Below are positions 34,901 to 42,443 of a stretch of DNA of 64,000 nucleotides, in pieces. Position 1 is the stretch's first letter. Every line of letters begins with the position of its first letter. The DNA is taken from NCBI RefSeq assembly GCF_047250385.1, contig NZ_JBLBVM010000054.1:1-64000 (forward strand), in the 5' to 3' direction. Below the pieces are notes generated by a model that was given only the letters and a program-made list of their open reading frames with translations, made no database searches and was not told where the DNA came from. This stretch comes from Glaciecola sp047250385. GTDB taxonomy: Bacteria > Pseudomonadota > Gammaproteobacteria > Enterobacterales > Alteromonadaceae. The translations under genes and the position numbers were made by a program.

Positions 34901-36917
34901 CCAGAGCTTGCGCGCTGCTAAAGCTACCGCCAAATGAATCTTGTTCTTGACCAATAATAACTGCATTTGAATTACTAACAGACAGCACACCTGTACTTGA
35001 ACTGTTGTCACAATCTTGCTCAGCACCATCGACGAATAAACATATATCGCTACCAATTCTAGTTACCGAAATATGGTGCCAATTATCATCTGTTAGCTGT
35101 ATGCCGCTGGTTAATTCTTTGGAGTTATTTCTTACTTTAACGACAACGATATTGTCATTTTTTAAATGTATTTCCAGCTCATCGTCGCCTGCGTCTGCCC
35201 CTAAAGCTTGGAAGATGGCTTGTTGTGCTTTTGAGACTGATGTCTTAAGCCAAAACGCCACTGAAAAGTCATCTAAACCGTCAACGACGGTATTTGGCAC
35301 TTCAACCCAATCAGAGGTTCCGCTCGTAGTTAGATCCAGTGATTGGTTAATAGTGGCATTATTTGAAGCGGGTGGTATACCGTTTGAGTTACCATTAAAA
35401 TTACCGCTTTCATCCGTGACATCACCATTCGTCTCATCATAAGTACAAATATCAAAGCGGTATTCGAGTATGGGCTCTGGCGTGCCACAGCGATGCGTTT
35501 CTGCCATAATGCTTTGAATCTGCGATGTGCTTAACGCGCTTTCAAATACTCTCACTTCATCAATGAAGCCATGAAAGTTGTATGCAGTAGAATTAACAAC
35601 TCCTCCAACGCGCATCTCAGAGTTGACATAAGCATTGGTGTTGTTTGGTAATTCACTATATTGCTGCAGATTTTGCTCGACACCATCGATAAACAGACGG
35701 TTTTGAGAAGCATTTCCGTTTGTAAATTCGGCGGTAATATGATGCCAACTATTGGCTAGGCCTGCGCTTGATGTCCCTAACAAATCGTTATTCCAAGTAT
35801 TAAACCCGATGAGGTTACTCACCATCCAAATATTGTGGAAATTCCAACCTATCGGCATGACACTATTAGTACCATCCCAATACATCCAGAAAGTGACCGT
35901 AGTTTTTACCCCGTCCGTTGTGGTATCGAGAGGGAGTCCAGTGACTTGAATCGAGCCCGCGGTTTGGCTAGCATAGCCACAAGTACCGGGGTTACCGGTG
36001 ATTGCAGCTAGCGCGTCAGCTGGGCTAGAGTTGCTAACGACAGTGGCATTATGGCCATTGCCAGTATTATCTAGGATTTCGCCAGCTGTGCCATTCCAAG
36101 TTTCTTCTTCAAATCGATACTCTAGTAAAGTGTCTGGAAGTTGACATGAGCGAGCACTGCCGTCGTAGTTTCTACCCGCATCTTGGTTATCATAAATTTG
36201 AGTGATTTCAGCGGCAGAAATAGCTTCATCGAATATCATAAGTTCATCAAGCAAGCCATTAAAGGCTTGGGCAGAATCAAAGTTACCGCCAACACTGTCT
36301 TGCTCTTGCCCTAACACTAAGCTTTGAATTGTTAATGGAGCAGTTGACTGAGTAACGCAACCTTGTAGAACCTTATCTCGATATAAACAACTTTGCGAGC
36401 CAGACCGTGTCCACACCAAATGGTGCCAATTATTATCTCCGATGTTAGAAATATCGATCTGGCCATTATTTCTATCCTTTAGGTATGGCAAGAATCGGCT
36501 AGAGTTTGTAAACCAAAATATTAAATCGTTGACGCTACCTGAAGTTGCGCCTGACATTAGTGACTGAGACCCTGTTTTAGCTGTTTTCATCCATAGTGAA
36601 ACACTAAAATCAGTTTCACTATTTAGTACGTCTTCGTCCAGAATAACGTAGTCACCTGTGCCACCTGCGCTAAGATCAAGCGCGTTACACATTTTACCAC
36701 TGGTTGGCTGTGATGATTTCGCTCGGCCATTAAATCCACCAAGACTGTCGATGACTTCACCATCAACATCATTATATTCCAACTCATCAAAACGATAATC
36801 GGCTTTATGAGATGAAATTTGTTGTGCTAAAGCATTTGAATTTATTGAAGCAATGATAATCAGGCTCATCGCCACGACCTTTATACTTTCAACACTGATT
36901 TCCCATATACTTCTCAT
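31995..36917 (-). CDS. mshQ: MSHA biogenesis protein MshQ (LamG/PA14-like/DUF6701 surface protein)
   Basis: This 1640-residue exported protein lies at the end of the msh operon. A signal peptide (VVAMSLIIIASINSNALAQ) is followed by three LamG/concanavalin-like domains (about 40-258, 264-475, 483-708). A PA14-like carbohydrate-binding region follows (about 735-930, including GTYTIYVESDDGFSFVMNRL). The C-terminal about 640 residues form the MshQ/DUF6701-type domain. LamG 1 and 3 share GQEQDSxGGxFxSAQAxxG, implying internal duplication. In V. cholerae mshQ is the last gene of the operon; a tip adhesin role is inferred from domain content. It lies three bases after mshP. Confidence 0.88.
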   Translation of the reverse strand: MRSIWEISVESIKVVAMSLIIIASINSNALAQQISSHKADYRFDELEYNDVDGEVIDSLGGFNGRAKSSQPTSGKMCNALDLSAGGTGDYVILDEDVLNSETDFSVSLWMKTAKTGSQSLMSGATSGSVNDLIFWFTNSSRFLPYLKDRNNGQIDISNIGDNNWHHLVWTRSGSQSCLYRDKVLQGCVTQSTAPLTIQSLVLGQEQDSVGGNFDSAQAFNGLLDELMIFDEAISAAEITQIYDNQDAGRNYDGSARSCQLPDTLLEYRFEEETWNGTAGEILDNTGNGHNATVVSNSSPADALAAITGNPGTCGYASQTAGSIQVTGLPLDTTTDGVKTTVTFWMYWDGTNSVMPIGWNFHNIWMVSNLIGFNTWNNDLLGTSSAGLANSWHHITAEFTNGNASQNRLFIDGVEQNLQQYSELPNNTNAYVNSEMRVGGVVNSTAYNFHGFIDEVRVFESALSTSQIQSIMAETHRCGTPEPILEYRFDICTYDETNGDVTDESGNFNGNSNGIPPASNNATINQSLDLTTSGTSDWVEVPNTVVDGLDDFSVAFWLKTSVSKAQQAIFQALGADAGDDELEIHLKNDNIVVVKVRNNSKELTSGIQLTDDNWHHISVTRIGSDICLFVDGAEQDCDNSSSTGVLSVSNSNAVIIGQEQDSFGGSFSSAQALEGELDEFKIFNVKLSDSEIDSIYQNELAGNNYDASTRAVIECETSCGTTAGTLNSVGVRINGSGSNTQINNTTEALDIHSAWLAAGSPATGLIGGGTYNVSASGSSAADRIDFGGSEHDYNGSLPYPGASAGVGDTDFLVFTSGTFSLPAGTYTIYVESDDGFSFVMNRLSGDSVSFTKFGSSSAGASNELRFEQPTGNSNTGGSFTLSQDSVFEVEAIFFERGGGDYLEVSIANDIRTSAAPAAGYEVLRHGALGGKVSFGDCVTPSVIDHYQIIHDGQGLTCSAEQVTIQACTNAYDGSCTLSTDAVTVDLSATGSTTVTDSITFVGSGTASIPYTVAETVTFSLPNVSIAPNSATVCFDGTTTSCDMVFADAGFRFLDGNSGTNETISNQIAGTSFPIRIQAVRNNNGVCEGLFSGDKSIEMSQENVGPSGTGGLSFSIDGNDIAKYPGSTTTTLNFGADSIATIPAALYNDAGQIRLHADYSEGGIDLSGTSSSFWVSPAELVVTATSGATALNGANATASATHKAGENFEFTVTALNSLGVVTSNYSPGQIQFRLERTGPLLSGSVDGDLTYASGATMSSSTSPTFQDVTLSGFSSGVSTFSSAYYSEVGLLNLDIQDSNYGNVSIVVPSTAVNIGRFIPEHFKQTVVSDGFLHAKCDSTIAYAAYSGQRDEATNTLGAISYLTNPVLAITAYNKQGNITRNYYQDSQGSANDYMKLSAGDVSITTPTADQVALGVDSTNLTLTANMNTGTLSQNDLTALPGVVALPRGVLHYQLSDADNFYYNRSANAIVAPFTSDIDFATASIVDSDNVNATTTANASPTGVEIRYGRLVVQNSFGPETSNFPQTMEIEHFDGTNFIATPTDNCTSYDAGKITLSNISLDPALTAVIGGTGKFVSGKNSAIELQATGTGNQGEVGVAYEAYDWLKYDWDNDGTYDDDPSAVATFGIYRGNDRIIHWREVFD

Positions 36918-36920
36918 TAC

Positions 36921-37412
36921 TTAATTCTCCTGCATCGCATCGACCGAAACGGTACGGTTTACGACAACTCCATCAAATCCACAACTTCCAGTGCTTGAGA
37001 AACGATAATAGCGATAATCAGTGCCATTGAAGTTAATGTCTGTTGTGGTACAGCTTGCAGTAAATTGGCAGGATTGAAATCCCGAAATTGTTGAAAACGA
37101 AGCGGGGCTATTGATTACTTGATTACATAGCTGAGGTCCAGTTCCGAGCGGAAAAGCGACCATTGCTACCTCTTGAACTCCCGATTGTGCTGCGTTTTTA
37201 GCGCGCACACCATAAACTTCATACAGCACTGAATTTGAAGAAGTGCTGATCATACTAACCAATGTGCCAGCCAATAAGGCCAGTACGATTATGGCAAATA
37301 GAGCCATGACAATCATACTGCCAGTTTGCTTCTTTGCGAAACTGTAGTGACGACTTTTATTGGCTAGAAGGTGCTTGCCCTGTAATTTGGTGACACTTTT
37401 ATTAGGGGACAT
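36921..37412 (-). CDS. mshP: MSHA minor pilin-like protein MshP
   Basis: This PilX-type protein has an N-terminal membrane helix (GSMIVMALFAIIVLALLAGT) that lacks the classical GFTLIE motif. Its C-terminal soluble part has several cysteines (LCNQV, SCQFTASCTT, GSCGF). I start at ATG 37412, which overlaps the mshO stop by 11 bases; a TTG at 37436 would extend it by eight residues. It probably sits in the pilus initiation complex with MshO/MshQ, by analogy with PilX/GspK. Confidence 0.85.
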   Translation of the reverse strand: MSPNKSVTKLQGKHLLANKSRHYSFAKKQTGSMIVMALFAIIVLALLAGTLVSMISTSSNSVLYEVYGVRAKNAAQSGVQEVAMVAFPLGTGPQLCNQVINSPASFSTISGFQSCQFTASCTTTDINFNGTDYRYYRFSSTGSCGFDGVVVNRTVSVDAMQEN

Positions 37413-38277
37413 TAGGTATATGTATCTCCTGAACAAAAGTCATGTACTCACCATCTCGGGTGAATATTAACTGAGTTTGCGTGTAAGCATTTCGTCGCAA
37501 TGAGGCATCGACAACGCGAAAAGGATTTTGGCTGTTAGCTGGCGCTGAATTGGGATTTGCACTGAGTTGATTGGCTAAATTCTCCGCCATGAGAACGCCG
37601 CCACTGGTAAAAGCAGTTTGCGTCGGTGCAACACTTGATTCATGGCGATAAAGTGCATTGTTTCTAACACAATAATTGACTGTTGAATTGGCAATGTACA
37701 TACGTTTCGCTGGGCTGGCTTGCTCGAACGCGCCATCGAGCGTTAACTGAACAACGCCGTCGCTATCGTCGTCGCTTGAACATGAACTGTCTGCACCATC
37801 ATCGCTACAAGCAGTAATAAGTTGAATTCTGTCGCTAGAAGCGGAATACACATCGTCTGTTGTTGTTGGATAAACGACCGCATAATCATTATTCACGCTC
37901 GGTGTGAAAACATTACCATTTATATCCTGCATTTCTATAACATCCATTTCACGATCAGCAGTAGGGGTTAATGGCACTGAAAGATAAAAAGTACTCCATT
38001 TGATTGGCACGAATTGCAAGCAGTGAACGCCGGCATTTCCTGTAAGTCGCACTGAATTTGGGACGGCATCAGCAATTTCGCGATTAAGGCGCTCAACGGC
38101 GAAACTACCTTCGCGTAGCAAGCGCTCTCGTTCACTAGTGTCTATGAAAATTTGAGTAGATGAACGGATGAAACGAGTGATGCCCACTGAAACGATTGCT
38201 AATACAACTAACACCATGACTAACTCAATCAAGGTAAAACCGCGTTTTTTAGTTAAGTTCGACGTCAAGTAAGTCAT
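37402..38277 (-). CDS. mshO: MSHA minor pilin MshO
   Basis: This 291-residue prepilin-like protein has the class III cleavage site KKRG-FTLIELVMVLVVLAIV at its start. It has a large C-terminal domain with paired cysteines (TACSDDGADSSCSS). It resembles GspJ/PilW minor pilins that form the tip. It shares its first base with the last base of mshD. Confidence 0.9.
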   Translation of the reverse strand: MTYLTSNLTKKRGFTLIELVMVLVVLAIVSVGITRFIRSSTQIFIDTSERERLLREGSFAVERLNREIADAVPNSVRLTGNAGVHCLQFVPIKWSTFYLSVPLTPTADREMDVIEMQDINGNVFTPSVNNDYAVVYPTTTDDVYSASSDRIQLITACSDDGADSSCSSDDDSDGVVQLTLDGAFEQASPAKRMYIANSTVNYCVRNNALYRHESSVAPTQTAFTSGGVLMAENLANQLSANPNSAPANSQNPFRVVDASLRRNAYTQTQLIFTRDGEYMTFVQEIHIPNVP

Positions 38278-38903
38278 TAGAAGTTACCCTTGACGCTGGT
38301 CATTGTAATGCGCTCGCCGCCAGGTGTTGTAATCACTACAGTGATTAATTTTCTGTCCGCAGTTAAGGTGCCTGTATCTAAGTTGCCGTCTTGGTCGAGG
38401 TCATCATCGTTGATACCATCAAGGTTCTGATCATAAAACACCGATACTTGTGCTTGAAAACCTTCATAAATGTTGATGCCATTCACATTAGTCGTTAAAC
38501 CAAGTGAATTCAAAATCCCAGAGCCTGAGACACTCAAACCATTGTAATCGTCAACATCATTATAAGAATCCCGAGACTCCCCTGACTCGGCGCCGAGATT
38601 ACTGCTAGTAGTACAAGCAGTTCCCTCATTGCAACGCACCATACCGCCTACTTGATTCGAGTTTTGATCGAAGGCTTTCGCTAAAATTTCATTGCTAAGA
38701 GACTGGCCGAGCGATGCGGCTCGCACTTGCCAGATGGGGTCGATGCCTTTCTTTACTTGCGGCTGCAAAAAACTAACAACTAAAACTAAAGCGATAGCAA
38801 ATATGACAATGCCTACCACTAATTCGATGAGCGTAAAGCCTTGCTGAACCCTCAAGAGCGCACCATTATTGTTTGAACGATTTTGCTGATAATTAGCAGG
38901 CAT
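38277..38903 (-). CDS. mshD: MSHA minor pilin MshD
   Basis: This type IV prepilin-like protein of about 208 residues carries the cleavage site QQG-FTLIELVVGIVIFAIALV. An aspartate-rich loop (DQNLDGINDDDLDQDGNLDT) looks like a calcium-binding repeat. I use ATG 38903 because AAGGG lies seven to eight bases upstream; ATG 38924 would add seven residues. It overlaps mshC by 11 bases. GspI/PilV-like role inferred. Confidence 0.9.
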   Translation of the reverse strand: MPANYQQNRSNNNGALLRVQQGFTLIELVVGIVIFAIALVLVVSFLQPQVKKGIDPIWQVRAASLGQSLSNEILAKAFDQNSNQVGGMVRCNEGTACTTSSNLGAESGESRDSYNDVDDYNGLSVSGSGILNSLGLTTNVNGINIYEGFQAQVSVFYDQNLDGINDDDLDQDGNLDTGTLTADRKLITVVITTPGGERITMTSVKGNF

Positions 38904-39450
38904 GAATAAACCCTTCGGATTCAATGCATACTTGTGCCGTCGAAATACCGGTAAATGAGACTGTGCATGTTGAACTGCAATTCGACACTGAAGTTACCGG
39001 AGAACCAAACGAATTGAAATGAATACCACTGATCGCAGTTGTACCATCTACCGCAGTCATTGTGACACTGGCATCTATCATTTCTGATGCTGAAGTTCTT
39101 AGAAACTCAGGAGAAGTAAAATCGATGGCAGTATTACAATTGGCGATATTGTTTGATGTAGCAAAACCACTTGTCGTTGGTCCAAATGCAACTTGCGAAC
39201 TTGTGCTAACGAAGTTGATTTGATGACAAAATCCAGTACGAGAATCTTGCATCGCTCGAATTTGCATATTGCGTAGTACGGAGATTAGTCTGTTTTGATA
39301 AGTGTATTCAGAATAGCCGCTTGCGCCGCTAAATTTGGGAATAGCAAAGACTGCTAATATGCCGAGGATCACCATCACAATAATAAGCTCAAGGAGGGTA
39401 AACCCGCCTTGAGCTTTAATATGTTTAGGTAATGATAATCGCCACAACAT
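38893..39450 (-). CDS. mshC: MSHA minor pilin MshC
   Basis: This 185-residue prepilin has the cleavage site AQGG-FTLLELIIVMVILGILA and a GspH-like soluble domain with C-terminal cysteines (SNCSSTCTVSF, QVCIESEG). It lies 21 bases after mshA. It is needed for pilus assembly in V. cholerae and Shewanella by homology. Confidence 0.92.
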   Translation of the reverse strand: MLWRLSLPKHIKAQGGFTLLELIIVMVILGILAVFAIPKFSGASGYSEYTYQNRLISVLRNMQIRAMQDSRTGFCHQINFVSTSSQVAFGPTTSGFATSNNIANCNTAIDFTSPEFLRTSASEMIDASVTMTAVDGTTAISGIHFNSFGSPVTSVSNCSSTCTVSFTGISTAQVCIESEGFIHAC

Positions 39451-39471
39451 AGTTGTCAGAATAAGACTGAC

Positions 39472-39960
39472 TTAGCAGCCTGTTTCGACAGTAGTAATTG
39501 CTGGAGCAGCATTAGCAGCAGCGTTTGTGTAACGAATGAAACAGTTGCCGGCTTCTACTTGACCACTAAAAGTAATGATAAAGTTATCAACCGGTGTTGA
39601 AGCGTTGATTACATCAAAATCACCTGTACTTAGGTCTAAGAAGGTCGCAACGTCAGCTACGTCTTCAATAACTAGCGCATTTGGGTAACCATTAATCGTT
39701 GATACTGTGTTACCTGTGCTTACTGTCACGTCAACTGCAGTAGATGAGTTTTGCACACCAGCGATAGCTGCTTTTGCGTAAACTAGCTGTGATGCACCTT
39801 GTAACGCAGCTTTAACACCTTGAAGGGTTTTAGCACGCGCATCTGACTGTAAGTCAATAAAACGAGGAGCTGCAGTTACAGCTAGGATGCCAAGGATCAC
39901 TATAACGATGATTAACTCGATAAGTGTGAAACCTTTTTGCTTGTTCATTTGGTTTTTCAT
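39472..39960 (-). CDS. mshA: MSHA major pilin MshA
   Basis: This 162-residue major subunit of the mannose-sensitive haemagglutinin pilus has a short leader MKNQMNKQKG, then the cleaved start FTLIELIIVIVILGILAV, which forms the polymerising helix. A conserved PRFIDLQSDARA segment follows, with a C-terminal disulfide pair (GNCFIRY ... VETGC). A GAAGGA Shine-Dalgarno lies close before the ATG. The 83-bp gap to mshB is the largest within the operon, so a separate strong promoter is likely, though none is certain by eye. Confidence 0.95.
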   Translation of the reverse strand: MKNQMNKQKGFTLIELIIVIVILGILAVTAAPRFIDLQSDARAKTLQGVKAALQGASQLVYAKAAIAGVQNSSTAVDVTVSTGNTVSTINGYPNALVIEDVADVATFLDLSTGDFDVINASTPVDNFIITFSGQVEAGNCFIRYTNAAANAAPAITTVETGC

Positions 39961-40043
39961 AATAATTCCTTCAAAGTGGATGTTTCTATTAAATTTTAAA
40001 AAGTCGTATAAGTTGTAAAATAAATTGAGTAATACCTAGTCAT

Positions 40044-40649
40044 TTAGTTATTACTAAACACAATCACCTGACCTATCCTTGGGTCATAAACAAAGCCGTT
40101 ACCTACACCCGTGGTAGTCGGCTCATTAGTGTTGTTCTTAACGGTTTGGGTTAAGTAATAATGACAAACATCATTACCGGCCGTTCCCGCGTTCTCATTC
40201 ACATTAGTGAAGTATCGAAAATCTCTTACTGCCTGCGCACTCCAAGTAGAAGTAATGGTTGGCGCGCTTTGCATAATTAGGTTGAAGATGCTCTCGCAAT
40301 CTAAGCGAGTCATGCTGTCGTCTTCAGTACTAGCGTCATTGTTCAATTGGCCCGTTGGATAACCCGTGTCGCTATCAACACCAATCAAAATACCTTCAAT
40401 AGTGACAAAGCTTAAATCGTTGCCATTATTGTCTTGTGGACGAGCTTCAATTTCCCACTGTGCTCGCACAAGGCCAACACCCGTAGCGAATCCACCGGCC
40501 ACACCTTCAACAGTTGCATCTTCAGCGTCTTTTGGCACATCTAAGAAGCGAGGTATTGCGGTCGCTGCTAATAGCCCAAGAATGACAACAACGATGACCA
40601 GTTCTATTAAGGTAAAGCCTTGTTGTTTCATATTGTTACGCGTTGCCAT
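40044..40649 (-). CDS. mshB: MSHA pilin MshB
   Basis: This 201-residue second major-type pilin has the leader MATRNNMKQQG, then FTLIELVIVVVILGLLA and PRFLDVPKDAEDATVEG, as in MshA. The C-terminus contains a Cys pair (LDCESI ... DVCHYY) and YDPRIGQVIVFSNN. GGAG sits five bases before the ATG. Its partner gene mshA follows 83 bp later. Confidence 0.9.
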   Translation of the reverse strand: MATRNNMKQQGFTLIELVIVVVILGLLAATAIPRFLDVPKDAEDATVEGVAGGFATGVGLVRAQWEIEARPQDNNGNDLSFVTIEGILIGVDSDTGYPTGQLNNDASTEDDSMTRLDCESIFNLIMQSAPTITSTWSAQAVRDFRYFTNVNENAGTAGNDVCHYYLTQTVKNNTNEPTTTGVGNGFVYDPRIGQVIVFSNN

Positions 40650-40728
40650 GATGTCTCCTGCAATTTTTGTTCAATGTGCGCTTAATGTTTATTCATATTA
40701 CACAATATAAACTGTGCAAAATATTCAC

Positions 40729-41217
40729 TTAAAACAGATTTCCTGTTCCAAGATGGTATTCAATTTTCTGACCCATGCGTCTGTAACTACATATATCGAC
40801 AAACTCACCAGTGTCATTAATATATTCTTGTTCTAAAAGCTCTACATCAATGCCTAATTGCTGCATGATATTTACTTCAAGCTCTAGTCCACTCACCTCA
40901 ACCAATACATCGCCGGCGAATATGTCTAAGAAAGCACGACATGATTCCTCCGATGGTTTTAGTGCTGGCCAACCTTTTGCGTTCATTAAAACGCGTTCTG
41001 GTCGAGTCGACTCATAAAGTATCGACTCAGGTCGACCTTCGTATTGCCACTGCCAATGCATTTGGACTAAACCTTCCTGCATTGCCGACTTTAAACTATC
41101 AAATCCTACTTTTTCCCATGGTTCGCTGTTCTCACCCAACAAGCTTTTATATAAGCCTGTTGCAATCACCATACCGACGATAAGCGCCGCCAGGAATCGA
41201 AACAGTTTGCTAGACAT
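40729..41217 (-). CDS. mshF: MSHA biogenesis protein MshF
   Basis: This protein of about 162 residues has one N-terminal membrane helix (FLAALIVGMVIATGLYKSLL). In V. cholerae and Shewanella mshF lies between mshG and mshB, the position seen here. I start at ATG 41217, which overlaps the mshG stop by one base (TAATG); a longer start at 41250 would lie inside mshG. Function is not established beyond a role in pilus biogenesis. Confidence 0.85.
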   Translation of the reverse strand: MSSKLFRFLAALIVGMVIATGLYKSLLGENSEPWEKVGFDSLKSAMQEGLVQMHWQWQYEGRPESILYESTRPERVLMNAKGWPALKPSEESCRAFLDIFAGDVLVEVSGLELEVNIMQQLGIDVELLEQEYINDTGEFVDICSYRRMGQKIEYHLGTGNLF

Positions 41218-42443
41218 TATTTGCCTTGCACCACGCTCATCATGTCCCACATTGGTGTGAATATGCCTAAGGCTAAAATCAACACCATACCTGCAACAAT
41301 CGAAATCAAGATGGGTTCTATTTTTGAAGTTAAACCTTTTAAGTCGTATTCAACTTCGCGCTCATAGAACTCAGCGACTTCTTTTAATAACTCGTCAACT
41401 CGACCTGTTTCCTCGCCCACATTAATCATTTGCATAACCAATGGTGTAAACAAGCCGCTTGCCATTGCTACACGAGATAAATTTTCACCTTTTTCAATTC
41501 GCTGACGCATATCGATAATGGCTTTACTCATGTAACTGTTGCTAACTGCATCAGCAACTAAATTTAAAGCGGTTGTTAGTGGTACGCCCGACTTGAGCAT
41601 CATTGCAAAGCTTCTCGCGAAACGTCCTAACAATGAGCGTTCAATAATCGAACCCACTAATGGAACCTCGAGTTTTAATTTATCCCATTTATACCGCCCT
41701 TGTTTAGTATCAAGATAACGCGATGTTATGAAAATACATACGATAATGACGATAATCATGACCCACCATTTGGTCATGAAGAAGTTTGACATTCCTATTA
41801 AAAACAAGGTCATAGCGGGCAATTCAGCATCGAATTTTTCAAACATTCCGGCGAATACGGGGATCACGAATATGTTCATTACAATGAGGGCAATCACCAA
41901 GGCAATCACGACAAACATCGGATAACGGGTTGCAGCTTTAATTTGTTTACGTGTCTCTTGCTCTCTTTGAAGGTATTCCGCCAGCTGTTTAAAAGCATCA
42001 TCCAAGTGACCTGTGTTTTCACCCACATGCACTACGCTTACAAACAGTTGGTTAAATATTTTTGGGTGTTGAGCAAGCGCGGATGATAAATTACGACCGC
42101 GTTCGAGTTGCTCGATGATGTCGGTGAGTGCAAGTCGCATACGTTTTGAATTTGTATTCGACAATCCAGCAACCGCTCTAATAATCGGTATACCCGCTTT
42201 AGCTAAAGAATACATTTGGCGCGAAAAAACCACCAAATCATCGATACTGACTTGCGGAGTCAGAAAGTTGATCTCACTTGATTTTTTCTGCGTCCCAGCT
42301 TTGCTAGCAAGTACTTGGATGTCAATAGGCACGATATTTCTTGCCATTAACATCTTCGCCGCTGTCATCGCATCGTTAGCGTCAATCATGCCGTCAACCA
42401 GGCTTCCACCCGACTCACGTCCTTTGTAAGCAAAAGAGGCCAC
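41217..42443 (-). CDS. mshG: MSHA platform protein MshG (PilC/GspF family)
   Basis: This 408-residue inner-membrane platform protein probably rotates or scoops pilins during assembly. Two GspF repeats are visible (FSRQMYSLAKAGIPIIRAVA; ARSFAMMLKSGVPLTTALN), each followed by membrane segments, and the last helix ends in GIFTPMWDMMSVVQGK. It shares a base with mshE and with mshF. Confidence 0.96.
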   Translation of the reverse strand: MASFAYKGRESGGSLVDGMIDANDAMTAAKMLMARNIVPIDIQVLASKAGTQKKSSEINFLTPQVSIDDLVVFSRQMYSLAKAGIPIIRAVAGLSNTNSKRMRLALTDIIEQLERGRNLSSALAQHPKIFNQLFVSVVHVGENTGHLDDAFKQLAEYLQREQETRKQIKAATRYPMFVVIALVIALIVMNIFVIPVFAGMFEKFDAELPAMTLFLIGMSNFFMTKWWVMIIVIIVCIFITSRYLDTKQGRYKWDKLKLEVPLVGSIIERSLLGRFARSFAMMLKSGVPLTTALNLVADAVSNSYMSKAIIDMRQRIEKGENLSRVAMASGLFTPLVMQMINVGEETGRVDELLKEVAEFYEREVEYDLKGLTSKIEPILISIVAGMVLILALGIFTPMWDMMSVVQGK

